This document shows positions 33,976 to 41,343 of a DNA stretch of 41,343 bases, in pieces. This DNA is from Romboutsia weinsteinii (GTDB lineage: Bacteria > Bacillota > Clostridia > Peptostreptococcales > Peptostreptococcaceae). Position 1 is the stretch's first letter; every line of letters starts with the position of its first letter. The DNA lies in assembly GCF_002250835.2 (NCBI RefSeq), contig NZ_NOJY02000026.1, forward strand, positions 1 to 41,343. The letters are read 5' to 3'. The notes below the pieces were generated by a model. That model worked only from the letters and a program-made list of their open reading frames with translations, ran no database searches and had not been told where the DNA came from. Both the position numbers and the translations under genes were made by a program.

Positions 33976-35331
33976 ATGATCGAAACTTTTTCAGCATCAC
34001 CAGAGAGATTATTAACTGGTGCAGGTATAGGTATAGCACTGCTATTGTTTTTAATTATAAAGGCTAAATTTCAACCGATTATAGCTATTTTAATTTCTGC
34101 CATAGTTATTGGTCTAGGAGTTGGAATGCCATATGATATGATTGTATCTACGGTTGAACACGGAGTAGGAAACACTCTTCAAACTATTGCTTTATTAATT
34201 GGGCTTGGATCTATGTTTGGAGCAATTTTACAAGTTTCTGGAGGAGTAGAAACTATTGCAAAAACATTACTTGATAAATTTGGAGAAGATAAAGCGGCTT
34301 GGGCACTGGGAATAACGGGACTAGTTGTCGGCATGCCGGTATTTTTCGAATCGGGATTATTGATATTAATACCAATATCTTTTGGTCTAGCTAAAAAGAC
34401 TAAAAAATCTATATTATTCTATGCGATACCACTTATGGCAGGTCTAGCTGTAGGTCATACATTTATACCACCTACACCAGGTCCTGTACTTGTTGCATCT
34501 ATGTTAAATGTGGAACTAGGATATGTGATAGGAATAGGTATAGTTGTTGGTGCATTTGTAATGGTTATAGCAGGTATTGTGTTTGGTAAATATATAGGAA
34601 ATAAAATACATGTACCAGTACCTAAGAGTTATGATGTAGAAGATACTCATGTAAATGGGAAGTTACCAGCATTTGGGACAGTTGTGGCAATAATATTATT
34701 ACCTCTTGGATTAATTTTATTAAATACACTTTCTGGAGCAGTGCCATTTTTAAATCCACTGCAACCATTATTTTCATTCCTAGGAACTCCATTTATTGCT
34801 CTGATAATATCAAATTTATTAGCAATGTTTTTATTAGGGAAAAAGCATGGATATAGCAAGGAAGAGTTACAGAAGGTTATGACTGAATCTTTATCTTCTG
34901 CTGGAAATATTATTTTGTTAATAGCAGGTGGTGGAGTGCTTAGGTGGATGTTACAAAATTCAGGCCTTGGGGTTGTAGTTGGAGATTTTGTAGCACAAGG
35001 GTCATTCCCATTAGTTGTAGTAGCATTTTTAATAGCAGCAGCAGTACGTGTTTGTATTGGTTCAGCTACCGTATCAATGACTATGGCAGCTGGGATAATT
35101 GCAGCAATGCCTGAGACAGCAGCTTTATCTCAACTACATCTTGCTGCTATAACAATGGCTATAGCATCTGGTGCAACAATACTAAGTCATGTAAATGATG
35201 CTGGATTCTGGTTAGTAAAATCTTTATTTGATATAGATGAGAAGACTACATTTAAATCTTGGACAGTGATGGAAACTATTATAGGGGTTATAGGATTAAT
35301 AGGAGCAATTATTGTATCGATGTTTGCATAA
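33976..35331 (+). CDS. gntP: GntP-family gluconate/sugar-acid permease
   Basis: The 451-residue protein has about twelve membrane helices and GntP-family segments: GLGSMFGAILQVSGGVE, GLVVGMPVFFESGLLILIPI, HTFIPPTPGPV, SATVSMTMAAGI and the terminal HVNDAGFWLVKSLFDI. These proteins take up gluconate or related acids (idonate, glycerate, hydroxybutyrate) by proton symport. It sits 26 bases after the dehydratase and 25 bases before the aldolase, in the same operon. The combination with KDG kinase and KDPG aldolase makes an aldonate the probable substrate. GGGG in AGAGGGGA serves as ribosome binding site. Confidence 0.93.
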   Translation: MIETFSASPERLLTGAGIGIALLLFLIIKAKFQPIIAILISAIVIGLGVGMPYDMIVSTVEHGVGNTLQTIALLIGLGSMFGAILQVSGGVETIAKTLLDKFGEDKAAWALGITGLVVGMPVFFESGLLILIPISFGLAKKTKKSILFYAIPLMAGLAVGHTFIPPTPGPVLVASMLNVELGYVIGIGIVVGAFVMVIAGIVFGKYIGNKIHVPVPKSYDVEDTHVNGKLPAFGTVVAIILLPLGLILLNTLSGAVPFLNPLQPLFSFLGTPFIALIISNLLAMFLLGKKHGYSKEELQKVMTESLSSAGNIILLIAGGGVLRWMLQNSGLGVVVGDFVAQGSFPLVVVAFLIAAAVRVCIGSATVSMTMAAGIIAAMPETAALSQLHLAAITMAIASGATILSHVNDAGFWLVKSLFDIDEKTTFKSWTVMETIIGVIGLIGAIIVSMFA

Positions 35332-35356
35332 AAAATATACACTTGGAGGCAATATT

Positions 35357-36004
35357 ATGATAAAGATGAAGGTTTTAAAAGCATTACAAGACTGTGGAGT
35401 AGTAGCAGTGGTACGTGGAAATACAAAAGAAGTAGGAGTTAAGATATCAGAAGCTTGTATAAAAGGAAATGTAAGAGCTATAGAAGTTACTTATACTAAT
35501 AAATTTGCAAACGATATAATACGTGAATTAGCTGGAATATATGATGGTCATGATGATGTAGTAATCGGCGCTGGAACTGTTTTAGATCCTGAAACAGCAA
35601 GGCTTGCAATATTAGCAGGAGCCAAGTACATAGTTTCTCCTTCATTTAATGAAGAAACAGCAAGACTTTGTAATAGATACAAAGTTCCATATATACCAGG
35701 CGTAATGACTATAAATGAAATAGTAACTGCTCATGAAAATGGAGTTGATGTTGTAAAAGTATTCCCTGGAACTGCATTTGGACCAGGATATATAGGTGCT
35801 ATAAAAGGTCCACTTCCATATGCTAGTGTCATGGTAACTGGTGGAGTTAATCTTGAAAATATAGATACTTGGACTAATGCTGGAGTTGATTTAGTTGGAA
35901 TTGGTGGAGAATTAAATAAGCTTGGAGAAGTAGGAAAATTTGAAGAAATAACTTCGATTTGTAATCAATATATAGAAAAATTTAACCAAGCTAGAGGTTA
36001 CTAA
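35357..36004 (+). CDS. eda: KDPG/KHG aldolase
   Basis: The 215-residue class I aldolase splits 2-keto-3-deoxy-6-phosphogluconate into pyruvate and glyceraldehyde-3-phosphate. Glu43 in AIEVTYTN and the Schiff-base Lys134 in VDVVKVFPG agree with E. coli Eda (Glu45, Lys133); GAGTVLD and SPSFNEETARLC are also conserved. The ATG at 35357 follows a GGAGG site by 8 bases and lies after the permease stop; upstream in-frame starts would overlap the permease gene. It is followed by the kinase gene after one base, which shares its terminal AGAGGT as ribosome binding site. Confidence 0.95.
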   Translation: MIKMKVLKALQDCGVVAVVRGNTKEVGVKISEACIKGNVRAIEVTYTNKFANDIIRELAGIYDGHDDVVIGAGTVLDPETARLAILAGAKYIVSPSFNEETARLCNRYKVPYIPGVMTINEIVTAHENGVDVVKVFPGTAFGPGYIGAIKGPLPYASVMVTGGVNLENIDTWTNAGVDLVGIGGELNKLGEVGKFEEITSICNQYIEKFNQARGY

Positions 36005-36005
36005 T

Positions 36006-37010
36006 ATGAGAGTTGCTGGATTTGGAGAAATAATGCTTAGATTATCTACAGATAAAGGAATTAGGATTTTAAACTCTAATGATTTTAAAGTAAATTATGG
36101 TGGAGGAGAGGCAAATGTATTAATATCTTTATCTAAGCTTGGCATGGATACAAGATTTATAACTATGGTATCTAACGATGATATTGGTGATGCTATTATT
36201 GGATACTTGAATAGTAAGAGAGTAGATACTACATTTATTTCGAGAAGTAATAAAAGAACGGGAATTTATTTTTTAGAAGTAGGTAGTGGAAACAGACCTT
36301 CAAAGGTTATTTATGATCGTGCTGATTCAGCTTTTAGCAATATGAAGGTTGAAGATTTAGATATAGAGTTAGCCTTAGATGGTGTTGATGTATTCCATTT
36401 TTCAGGGATAACATTAGCGCTTTCTGAAGAGATTAGAACACTGACTATGAAAATCCTAAAGCATTGTAAGAAAAATAATATTATGGTTAGTTATGACTCT
36501 AATTACAGAGCAAAATTATGGTCATTAGAAGAAGCTAGCAAAGCAACTCTTGAAATACTACCGTATATTGATATTCTATCAGCGGGAATATTAGATGCAG
36601 AAAATATTCTTAATATGAGCTGTAAATATAAAGACAAATATGATAAGTTAAATTACTATTATAGTGAAATAATTAATACTTATCCGAATATAAAGCATAT
36701 ATTTTCTTCTATAAGAGAAAATATATCTGTATCAGTAAATACTTTACAGTGTAATTACTATAGCAAAAATAGATTATACCCATCTAAGATATACACGATA
36801 GATGATATTGTAGATAGGGTAGGAGGCGGAGATGCATTAACAGCAGGCATATTATATGGAATATTAAAAGAAAAAGCTCCTGAGTATATTGCTGAATTTG
36901 CAACATCTGCTTCAGTTTTAAAGCATAGTATACAAGGTGATGCGAATTTAGTTTCGGTAGATGAAGTAGAAAGTTTAATGAATAATGGTGTTGGAAAGAT
37001 ATCAAGATAA
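36006..37010 (+). CDS. kdgK: 2-keto-3-deoxygluconate kinase (PfkB family)
   Basis: The 334-residue sugar kinase has the PfkB motifs: GGGEANVLISLSKLG near residue 30 and the C-terminal ATP-site DRVGGGDALTAGILYG with catalytic Asp276. The GGGD form instead of GAGD is common in KdgK. It phosphorylates KDG with ATP to KDPG, the substrate of the aldolase encoded just upstream (one base between stop and start, so translation is coupled). It is the last gene of the operon, followed by a terminator. The pathway from aldonate to pyruvate is therefore complete in this cluster: permease, dehydratase, kinase, aldolase. Confidence 0.92.
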   Translation: MRVAGFGEIMLRLSTDKGIRILNSNDFKVNYGGGEANVLISLSKLGMDTRFITMVSNDDIGDAIIGYLNSKRVDTTFISRSNKRTGIYFLEVGSGNRPSKVIYDRADSAFSNMKVEDLDIELALDGVDVFHFSGITLALSEEIRTLTMKILKHCKKNNIMVSYDSNYRAKLWSLEEASKATLEILPYIDILSAGILDAENILNMSCKYKDKYDKLNYYYSEIINTYPNIKHIFSSIRENISVSVNTLQCNYYSKNRLYPSKIYTIDDIVDRVGGGDALTAGILYGILKEKAPEYIAEFATSASVLKHSIQGDANLVSVDEVESLMNNGVGKISR

Positions 37011-37016
37011 TTAATC

Positions 37017-37061
37017 GGTGTAAGCTATAGAATTTATACAAAATTCTGCTTACACCTTTTT
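37017..37061 (+). terminator. Intrinsic terminator of the sugar-acid operon
   Basis: GGTGTAAGC (37017-37025) pairs with GCTTACACC (37048-37056), with an inner AGAATTT/AAATTCT stem and five T. Confidence 0.85.
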
Positions 37062-37174
37062 ATGTATTATTGGCTTTGCTTTTAATAATGTATTGATATG
37101 TTTATATATAGTGAACGAATTTTATAAAAAGAGTATAATTGATAATGAGAAAATATTAATTGGGGGTAATGGAG

Positions 37175-38143
37175 ATGAGTAATATAAAAAATATATTAGT
37201 TTTAATTCCTATGGATGAACTTCATAAATTTAGATTAGAGAGAGAAGATAACACGGTAAATTTCATATATAAAGAACCAAGTACTGTAACTTTAAAAGAT
37301 ATTGAAATAGCAGATATTATAATTGGAAATCCTCCTATAGATATGTTGAAATATGCAAAAAATCTTAAGTGGTTACAATTAAATAGTGCAGGGGCAAATG
37401 AATTTACAAAAGAAGGTGTTTTACCAGATGGAGTATTATTGACTAATGCTACTGGAGCTTATGGACTTGCTATAGCAGAGCATATGATTGGTATGCTTTT
37501 AGGCATATTAAAGAAGTTACATATTTATAGAGATAATCAGAGGCAAAATCTTTGGAAAGATGAAGGTAGAGTAAAATCTATATATAACTCTACAGTATTA
37601 ATTGTAGGTCTTGGAGATATTGGAAGTGAGTTTGCTAAGATAATTAAAGCAATGGGAGGGCATACTATCGGAGTAAAACGTAGGCAAGCTTCGAAGCCAG
37701 AATTTGTTGATGAGTTATATCTAATTGATAAATTAGATGAACTTCTACCTAAGGCAGATGTAGTTGCATTATGCTTACCTTCTACTAAAGAAACTGATAA
37801 ATTATTTGATAAAGAGAAATTGTCAATAATGAAGCAAGGAAGCGTGCTTATAAATGTAGGAAGAGGTACATCTGTTGATACTAATGCGCTTTGCGATTCA
37901 TTAGAAAATAATCACTTGTTGGGAGCATGACTTGATGTAGTTGATCCAGAACCATTACCAAAGGAACATAAAATTTGGAATATGGATAATGTGATTATTA
38001 CTCCACATGTTTCGGGAGGATATCATTTGGAGGAAACTTATGAGAGAATATTTAATATAAGTATAGGTAATTTAAATAGATTTATGAATGGAGAAAAATT
38101 AAATAATATTGTAGATTTTACTACAGGTTATAAAAAGGGATAA
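37175..38143 (+). pseudogene. D-isomer-specific 2-hydroxyacid dehydrogenase interrupted by an in-frame TGA
   Basis: The frame from the ATG at 37175 encodes a D-2-hydroxyacid dehydrogenase (Rossmann motif VGLGDIGSEFAK, NVGRGTSVDTNAL with the substrate Arg) up to TGA at 37928-37930, codon 252. The same frame then continues without a gap: LDVVDPEPLPKEHKIWN, VIITPHVSGGYH and on to TAA at 38141-38143, total 322 codons, the normal family length. The stop falls exactly where relatives have GA(G/A/C)LDV, so a single base change (GGA or TGC/TGT/TGG to TGA) explains it. The part lost contains the catalytic Glu (EP) and His (PH), so a truncated product would be inactive. Family members reduce 2-ketoacids with NAD(P)H. 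GGGGG precedes the start by 8 bases. Confidence 0.85.
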
Positions 38144-38213
38144 ATTTATATTGAACTTAATTTACTTGTATGAAATAATATATATTAATTGAAGAAGAGA
38201 GGAAGTATGATTT

Positions 38214-38264
38214 ATGAAAAATACTAAATACAATGAGCTGGGAGTAGAACTTCTTAATAAATAA
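38214..38264 (+). CDS. Possible 16-residue peptide (low confidence)
   Basis: ATG at 38214 opens a 16-codon frame (MKNTKYNELGVELLNK) with GAGAGGAAG about 8-16 bases upstream. Its stop lies in the stem of the strong terminator at 38253. It may be a real short peptide, a leader, or the stump of a lost gene; nothing identifies a function. Confidence 0.25.
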   Translation: MKNTKYNELGVELLNK

Positions 38265-38302
38265 GGAGTTTGCTATAAATGAAACTCCTTATTTATTAAG
38301 TT
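38253..38302 (+). terminator. Strong intrinsic terminator before the MutS2-like gene
   Basis: A 19-bp perfect stem (38253-38271 with 38282-38300), 10-base loop. It overlaps the stop codon of the possible short peptide. Confidence 0.8.
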
Positions 38303-38347
38303 GTTAATCGAGAAACTAATAACTTAAAATATAGGAGAATATAAAAT

Positions 38348-40252
38348 ATGAATAATACAACATTTGAAAAACTACAACTACAAGAGCTAAAGGAGCTAGT
38401 AAAGGTTCACTGTGTGAGCTCACTTGGAAAAGAACTTATAGATAAGTTAAATCCAAGTGGAAATATAAATGTAGTTAAAAGAAGATTAAAAGAAAATAAA
38501 GAAGCTAGATTAATACTAGAAAATAGCAATCATATACCATTAGAAGGTTTATTTAATATTGCATCAGTAATAGATAAAGTTGAAAAAGGTATGATACTAG
38601 ACCCAACTGAATTCATTAGAATTGAAGATTTTCTAAGAGGATGTAGAAAGATAAAAACTTTTATGCTAGATAAAGAGTTTTATTCACCAACACTAAGCTC
38701 TTATGCTTTAAATATAACAGAATGTAAAAGTATTGAAGAAGAAATAAATTACTCTATAAAAGGAAATAAAGTTGATTCTAATGCATCAAAAGAGCTTAAG
38801 AAAATAAGAAGAAATATAGATGTAACGGAAGCTAAGGTAAAGGAAAGATTAAATAAGTTTTTAACTTCTAGTAGCAATAAAAAATATATTCAAGAATTTA
38901 TTATAAGTAAAAGAAATGATAGGTATGTAGTACCTATAAAATCATCTTATAAAAATGAAGTAGATGGAGTTGTGCTAGACACATCATCTAAAGGAACTAC
39001 AGTCTTTATAGAACCAAATAGTGTAGCTAAATTTAGTACAGAACTGGTATCTCTTAAAGCAGAAGAATCCATAGAAGAATATAAAATATTATCTTATTTA
39101 ACAGAACTTATTTTTGAAAAAATATCAGAGATAAAATTAAATACAGAAATAATATCGGAATATGATATGGTATTTGCAAAGGCTAAATATAGCCAAAATA
39201 ATAGAGCAATAACACCAAAGATAAATGATATAGGATATATAAATATAGTAAATGGTAAGCATCCTTTATTAAAAGGTAATATTGTTCCTCTTAATTTTGA
39301 AATAGGGAAAAATTATAGAAGTTTAATAATTACAGGACCAAATGCTGGAGGAAAAACTGTATCATTAAAGACTGTAGGTATACTTACTCTTATGACGAGT
39401 TGCGGATTTGATATCTGTGCTCAAGAAGGTAGTGAAATAAGTATATTTGAAAATGTATTTGTTGATATAGGAGACAATCAAAGTATAGAAAATGCGCTAA
39501 GTACTTTTTCTTCTCATATAAAAAATATTGCAGATATAATGAATGCATCAAATAAATCTACATTAGTTTTATTTGATGAAATTGGTAGTGGAACAGAACC
39601 TAATGAAGGGGCCGGGCTTGCTATATCAATCCTTGAAGAATTTTATCAAATGGGATGTATTACTATTGCATCTACTCATTATGGAGAAATAAAGAAATTT
39701 GCACAACTTCATCCTGAGTTTGAAAATGCAGGAATGATGTTTGACAAAGACACTTTAGAACCTTTATACAAGTTAACTATAGGTACTTCAGAGGATAGTA
39801 ATGCATTATTTATATCAAAGAAAATGGGAATAAAATATAAAATACTAAATAGGGCTAAGGAATATATAGGAGATAAGAATTATAATTTAGATTTAGTTAA
39901 AAGAAGTAAAATAAGCTCATCTAAAGAAATAGAAAATGAATATATAGCAAAAGAAATACCTATATATGATATTGGAGACAAGGTTAAACTATTAGACAAA
40001 GAAGACTTTGGAATAGTATATAAGCCTGTAAATAAATTTAATAATATTGAAGTTTTATATAAAGATGAATTTATAGAAGTTAATATAAAGAGGATAGAGT
40101 TAAGCTTAAAAGCGAATCAGTTATATCCTGAGGAATATGACCTAAGTAGTTTATTTACTAGCTATGAAGATAGAAAGTTAGAAAAGGATATACAAAGAGG
40201 ATCTAAAAAGGCATTGAAAAAAATTCAAAAAGAAATAAAACAGAATAGATAA
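38348..40252 (+). CDS. MutS2-like ATPase lacking the C-terminal Smr nuclease domain
   Basis: The 634-residue protein follows MutS2 from its N-terminus (LQLQELKELVKVHCVSSLGKELI), through the core/lever and clamp region (NDRYVVPIKSSYK), to the ABC-type ATPase: Walker A GPNAGGKT at 330-337, signature ENALSTFSSHIKNIADI, Walker B LVLFDEIGSGTEPNEGAGLA and STHYGEIKKFA. It then ends after a short KOW-like segment (GDKVKLLDKEDFGIVYKPV) and a basic tail. Full MutS2 has about 780 residues with an Smr endonuclease at the end, which is absent here; there is no downstream remnant. It may act in ribosome or DNA-structure handling without cutting, or be a paralogue of a full MutS2 elsewhere. An AGGAGA site precedes the ATG. 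Confidence 0.88.
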   Translation: MNNTTFEKLQLQELKELVKVHCVSSLGKELIDKLNPSGNINVVKRRLKENKEARLILENSNHIPLEGLFNIASVIDKVEKGMILDPTEFIRIEDFLRGCRKIKTFMLDKEFYSPTLSSYALNITECKSIEEEINYSIKGNKVDSNASKELKKIRRNIDVTEAKVKERLNKFLTSSSNKKYIQEFIISKRNDRYVVPIKSSYKNEVDGVVLDTSSKGTTVFIEPNSVAKFSTELVSLKAEESIEEYKILSYLTELIFEKISEIKLNTEIISEYDMVFAKAKYSQNNRAITPKINDIGYINIVNGKHPLLKGNIVPLNFEIGKNYRSLIITGPNAGGKTVSLKTVGILTLMTSCGFDICAQEGSEISIFENVFVDIGDNQSIENALSTFSSHIKNIADIMNASNKSTLVLFDEIGSGTEPNEGAGLAISILEEFYQMGCITIASTHYGEIKKFAQLHPEFENAGMMFDKDTLEPLYKLTIGTSEDSNALFISKKMGIKYKILNRAKEYIGDKNYNLDLVKRSKISSSKEIENEYIAKEIPIYDIGDKVKLLDKEDFGIVYKPVNKFNNIEVLYKDEFIEVNIKRIELSLKANQLYPEEYDLSSLFTSYEDRKLEKDIQRGSKKALKKIQKEIKQNR

Positions 40253-40258
40253 AAATTA

Positions 40259-40305
40259 TACCTTGAAGTATTGAACAATAAGTTTATGCTTTGAGGTATT
40301 TTTAT
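40259..40305 (+). terminator. Probable intrinsic terminator after the MutS2-like gene
   Basis: A 12-bp stem with three G-U pairs (40259-40270 with 40287-40298), followed by five T. Confidence 0.6.
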
Positions 40306-40403
40306 GAATAAAATAACTATTTAAGCTAATATTGTAGTATTTATTATATACGATATAATTTTAGTATAGAGATTTTATAAGCCATATAAATTTGGAGGGG
40401 CAA

Positions 40404-41261
40404 ATGGGGTTGAGTATAAAAAATTATAGCTTGCTATGCAAACAAGGAACAGCAAAATATAATGAAGATATTGTTGGAATAACACCATTTGGAGCGTGGG
40501 TACTGGATGGCGCTACAGGTCTAAATAATAAAAACAATATATCTAGGGAAAGCGATGCCAAGTGGTATGTGCAGTGGTGGAATAAATATTTATATAACAA
40601 TATTAGTAGAAATGAATCTTTAAGAAAAATAATATTAGATGGAATCGTAGCTATAAAGAAAGAGTATTATTCAAAAACAGAGGGTATAAGTGTAGAAAAA
40701 ATTGATACTCCTTCTAGTTCTATAGCTATTATAAAATATTATGAAGATAAAATAGAGTACTTTATATTAGGGGATTGTACTCTATATCTAAAAGATAAAA
40801 AGACTAATATTATAAAGGATGATTCTGTTAGTAAGCTTGATGATATAGTTTACAAAAAAATGAATAGCTTAGACAATCTAAAAGAATTAAGTTTTGAAGA
40901 AATAAAATCTAGTGTTATGGATGTGATAATTAACAATAGGCTAAAGAAAAATAGTTATGGGGGTTACTGGATTTTAGAGTTTGATCAAGAAGCTGTGAAT
41001 AATTCTCTACATGGGTACTTGAGTGTAGAGAGTGATATTCAGATAATGATGGCTAGCGATGGATTCTCTTGTGCCTGTGATAAATACAAGATTTTTAGGG
41101 AGGATGAGTTAATTGATATAGCTGAAAAATCTGGAATAGAACATATTTATAATAGTATTAAAAAAATTGAGTTAGAAGATTTTAATACTATTAAATTTCC
41201 AAGATTTAAGGTTAGCGATGATTCATCATGTATATATTTAGATATTTATAAAATTGAATAG
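40404..41261 (+). CDS. PP2C-like (PPM family) protein phosphatase
   Basis: The 285-residue protein shows the scattered PP2C motifs: KYNEDIVGITPFGAWVLDGATGL near the N-terminus (acidic metal site DGATG), SSSIAIIKYYEDKIEYFILGD in the middle (GDC), MASDGFSCACD, and the last metal Asp in SDDSSCIYLDI. Such enzymes remove phosphate from Ser/Thr residues with Mn2+ or Mg2+ ions. The variant motifs (for example DGATGL in place of DGMGG) place it outside the PrpC/Stp group that pairs with Hanks kinases. The ATG at 40404 has GGAGGGG at the right distance. The next gene begins 16 bases after its stop, so the two may be co-transcribed. Confidence 0.8.
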   Translation: MGLSIKNYSLLCKQGTAKYNEDIVGITPFGAWVLDGATGLNNKNNISRESDAKWYVQWWNKYLYNNISRNESLRKIILDGIVAIKKEYYSKTEGISVEKIDTPSSSIAIIKYYEDKIEYFILGDCTLYLKDKKTNIIKDDSVSKLDDIVYKKMNSLDNLKELSFEEIKSSVMDVIINNRLKKNSYGGYWILEFDQEAVNNSLHGYLSVESDIQIMMASDGFSCACDKYKIFREDELIDIAEKSGIEHIYNSIKKIELEDFNTIKFPRFKVSDDSSCIYLDIYKIE

Positions 41262-41277
41262 TTGAGGGAGAAAAGCA

Positions 41278-41343
41278 TTGAAGATACTTCATATAATAGG
41301 GCAGAAACCAAATAGCACAGGTAGCGGTGTGTATATGTGTGGA
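41278..41343 (+). CDS. Start of a GT-B fold glycosyltransferase, truncated by the window edge
   Basis: A TTG start with a GAGGGAGAA site opens a frame that runs to the end of the window, 22 codons. The opening KILHIIGQKPNSTGSGVYM is typical for group 1 (GT4-like) glycosyltransferases, where the first strand is followed by a glycine-rich sugar-nucleotide loop. Donor and acceptor cannot be known from this fragment. Confidence 0.65.
   Translation, partial: MKILHIIGQKPNSTGSGVYMCG

Noticed and set aside
37928..37990. TGA as a selenocysteine codon
   Set aside because: No hairpin with a SECIS-like GU-rich loop could be found directly downstream, and the family does not use selenocysteine here.

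Overview
This window reads as chromosomal DNA from an AT-rich, spore-forming, anaerobic Firmicute, most likely a member of the Peptostreptococcaceae (Clostridioides, Paeniclostridium, Paraclostridium, Romboutsia or a relative). The evidence is the very low GC content, strong AGGAGG-type ribosome binding sites, many U-tailed intrinsic terminators, a Spo0E-like protein, a collagen-like spore-surface protein, a clostridial 7-alpha-hydroxysteroid dehydrogenase and several PTS systems. The genus cannot be fixed from sequence reading alone. No insertion sequence, phage module, tRNA, rRNA or CRISPR array was seen.

Layout. 1-1182: 3' part of a MATE efflux pump. 1370-5198: a PTS operon with a BglG/LicR-type regulator, a fructose-type EIIA and EIIBC. 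5306-8718: a malY-malX-like pair (PLP beta-lyase and glucose-family EIIBC) followed by a stand-alone glucose-type EIIA. 8850-11265: a structured leader with an attenuator-like terminator, a small basic protein and a PAS-GGDEF diguanylate cyclase. 11508-14195: a Spo0E-like protein and an Agr-type LytTR two-component system. 14459-17374: a bile-acid-type dehydrogenase, a divergent polyferredoxin and an MFS carrier. 17586-19529: a DnaQ-type exonuclease and a convergent split ThrE-type exporter pair. 19733-24760: an ABC-2 exporter followed by an OmpR-type response regulator and histidine kinase. 24853-28169: a methyltransferase and a MecA-like lipoprotein PBP with an ECF-sigma-like promoter. 28316-30211: a collagen-like protein with a DNRLRE-like N-terminal domain. 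30212-30952: a long non-coding gap holding a candidate minus-strand small RNA. 30953-31141: a small unknown protein. 31297-37010: a FadR-type regulator with palindromic operators and a sugar-acid (Entner-Doudoroff branch) operon. 37175-38143: a 2-hydroxyacid dehydrogenase broken by an in-frame TGA. 38348-41261: a MutS2-like ATPase without the Smr domain and a PP2C-like phosphatase. 41278-end: the start of a glycosyltransferase.

How the parts work together. The sugar-acid operon encodes uptake (GntP), dehydration (IlvD/Edd family), phosphorylation (KdgK) and cleavage (Eda), giving pyruvate and glyceraldehyde-3-phosphate; its promoter carries two copies of a palindrome that the adjacent FadR-type repressor probably binds. 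The two PTS blocks are separate sugar uptake units. The most novel-looking material is non-coding: the roughly 180-nt leader ahead of the diguanylate cyclase genes, with mutually exclusive hairpins and a strong terminator just before the first start codon, and the candidate small RNA beside the collagen-like gene, whose loop is six C residues that can pair with the G-run ribosome binding site of that gene. All assignments come from reading motifs and context; no database search was run.
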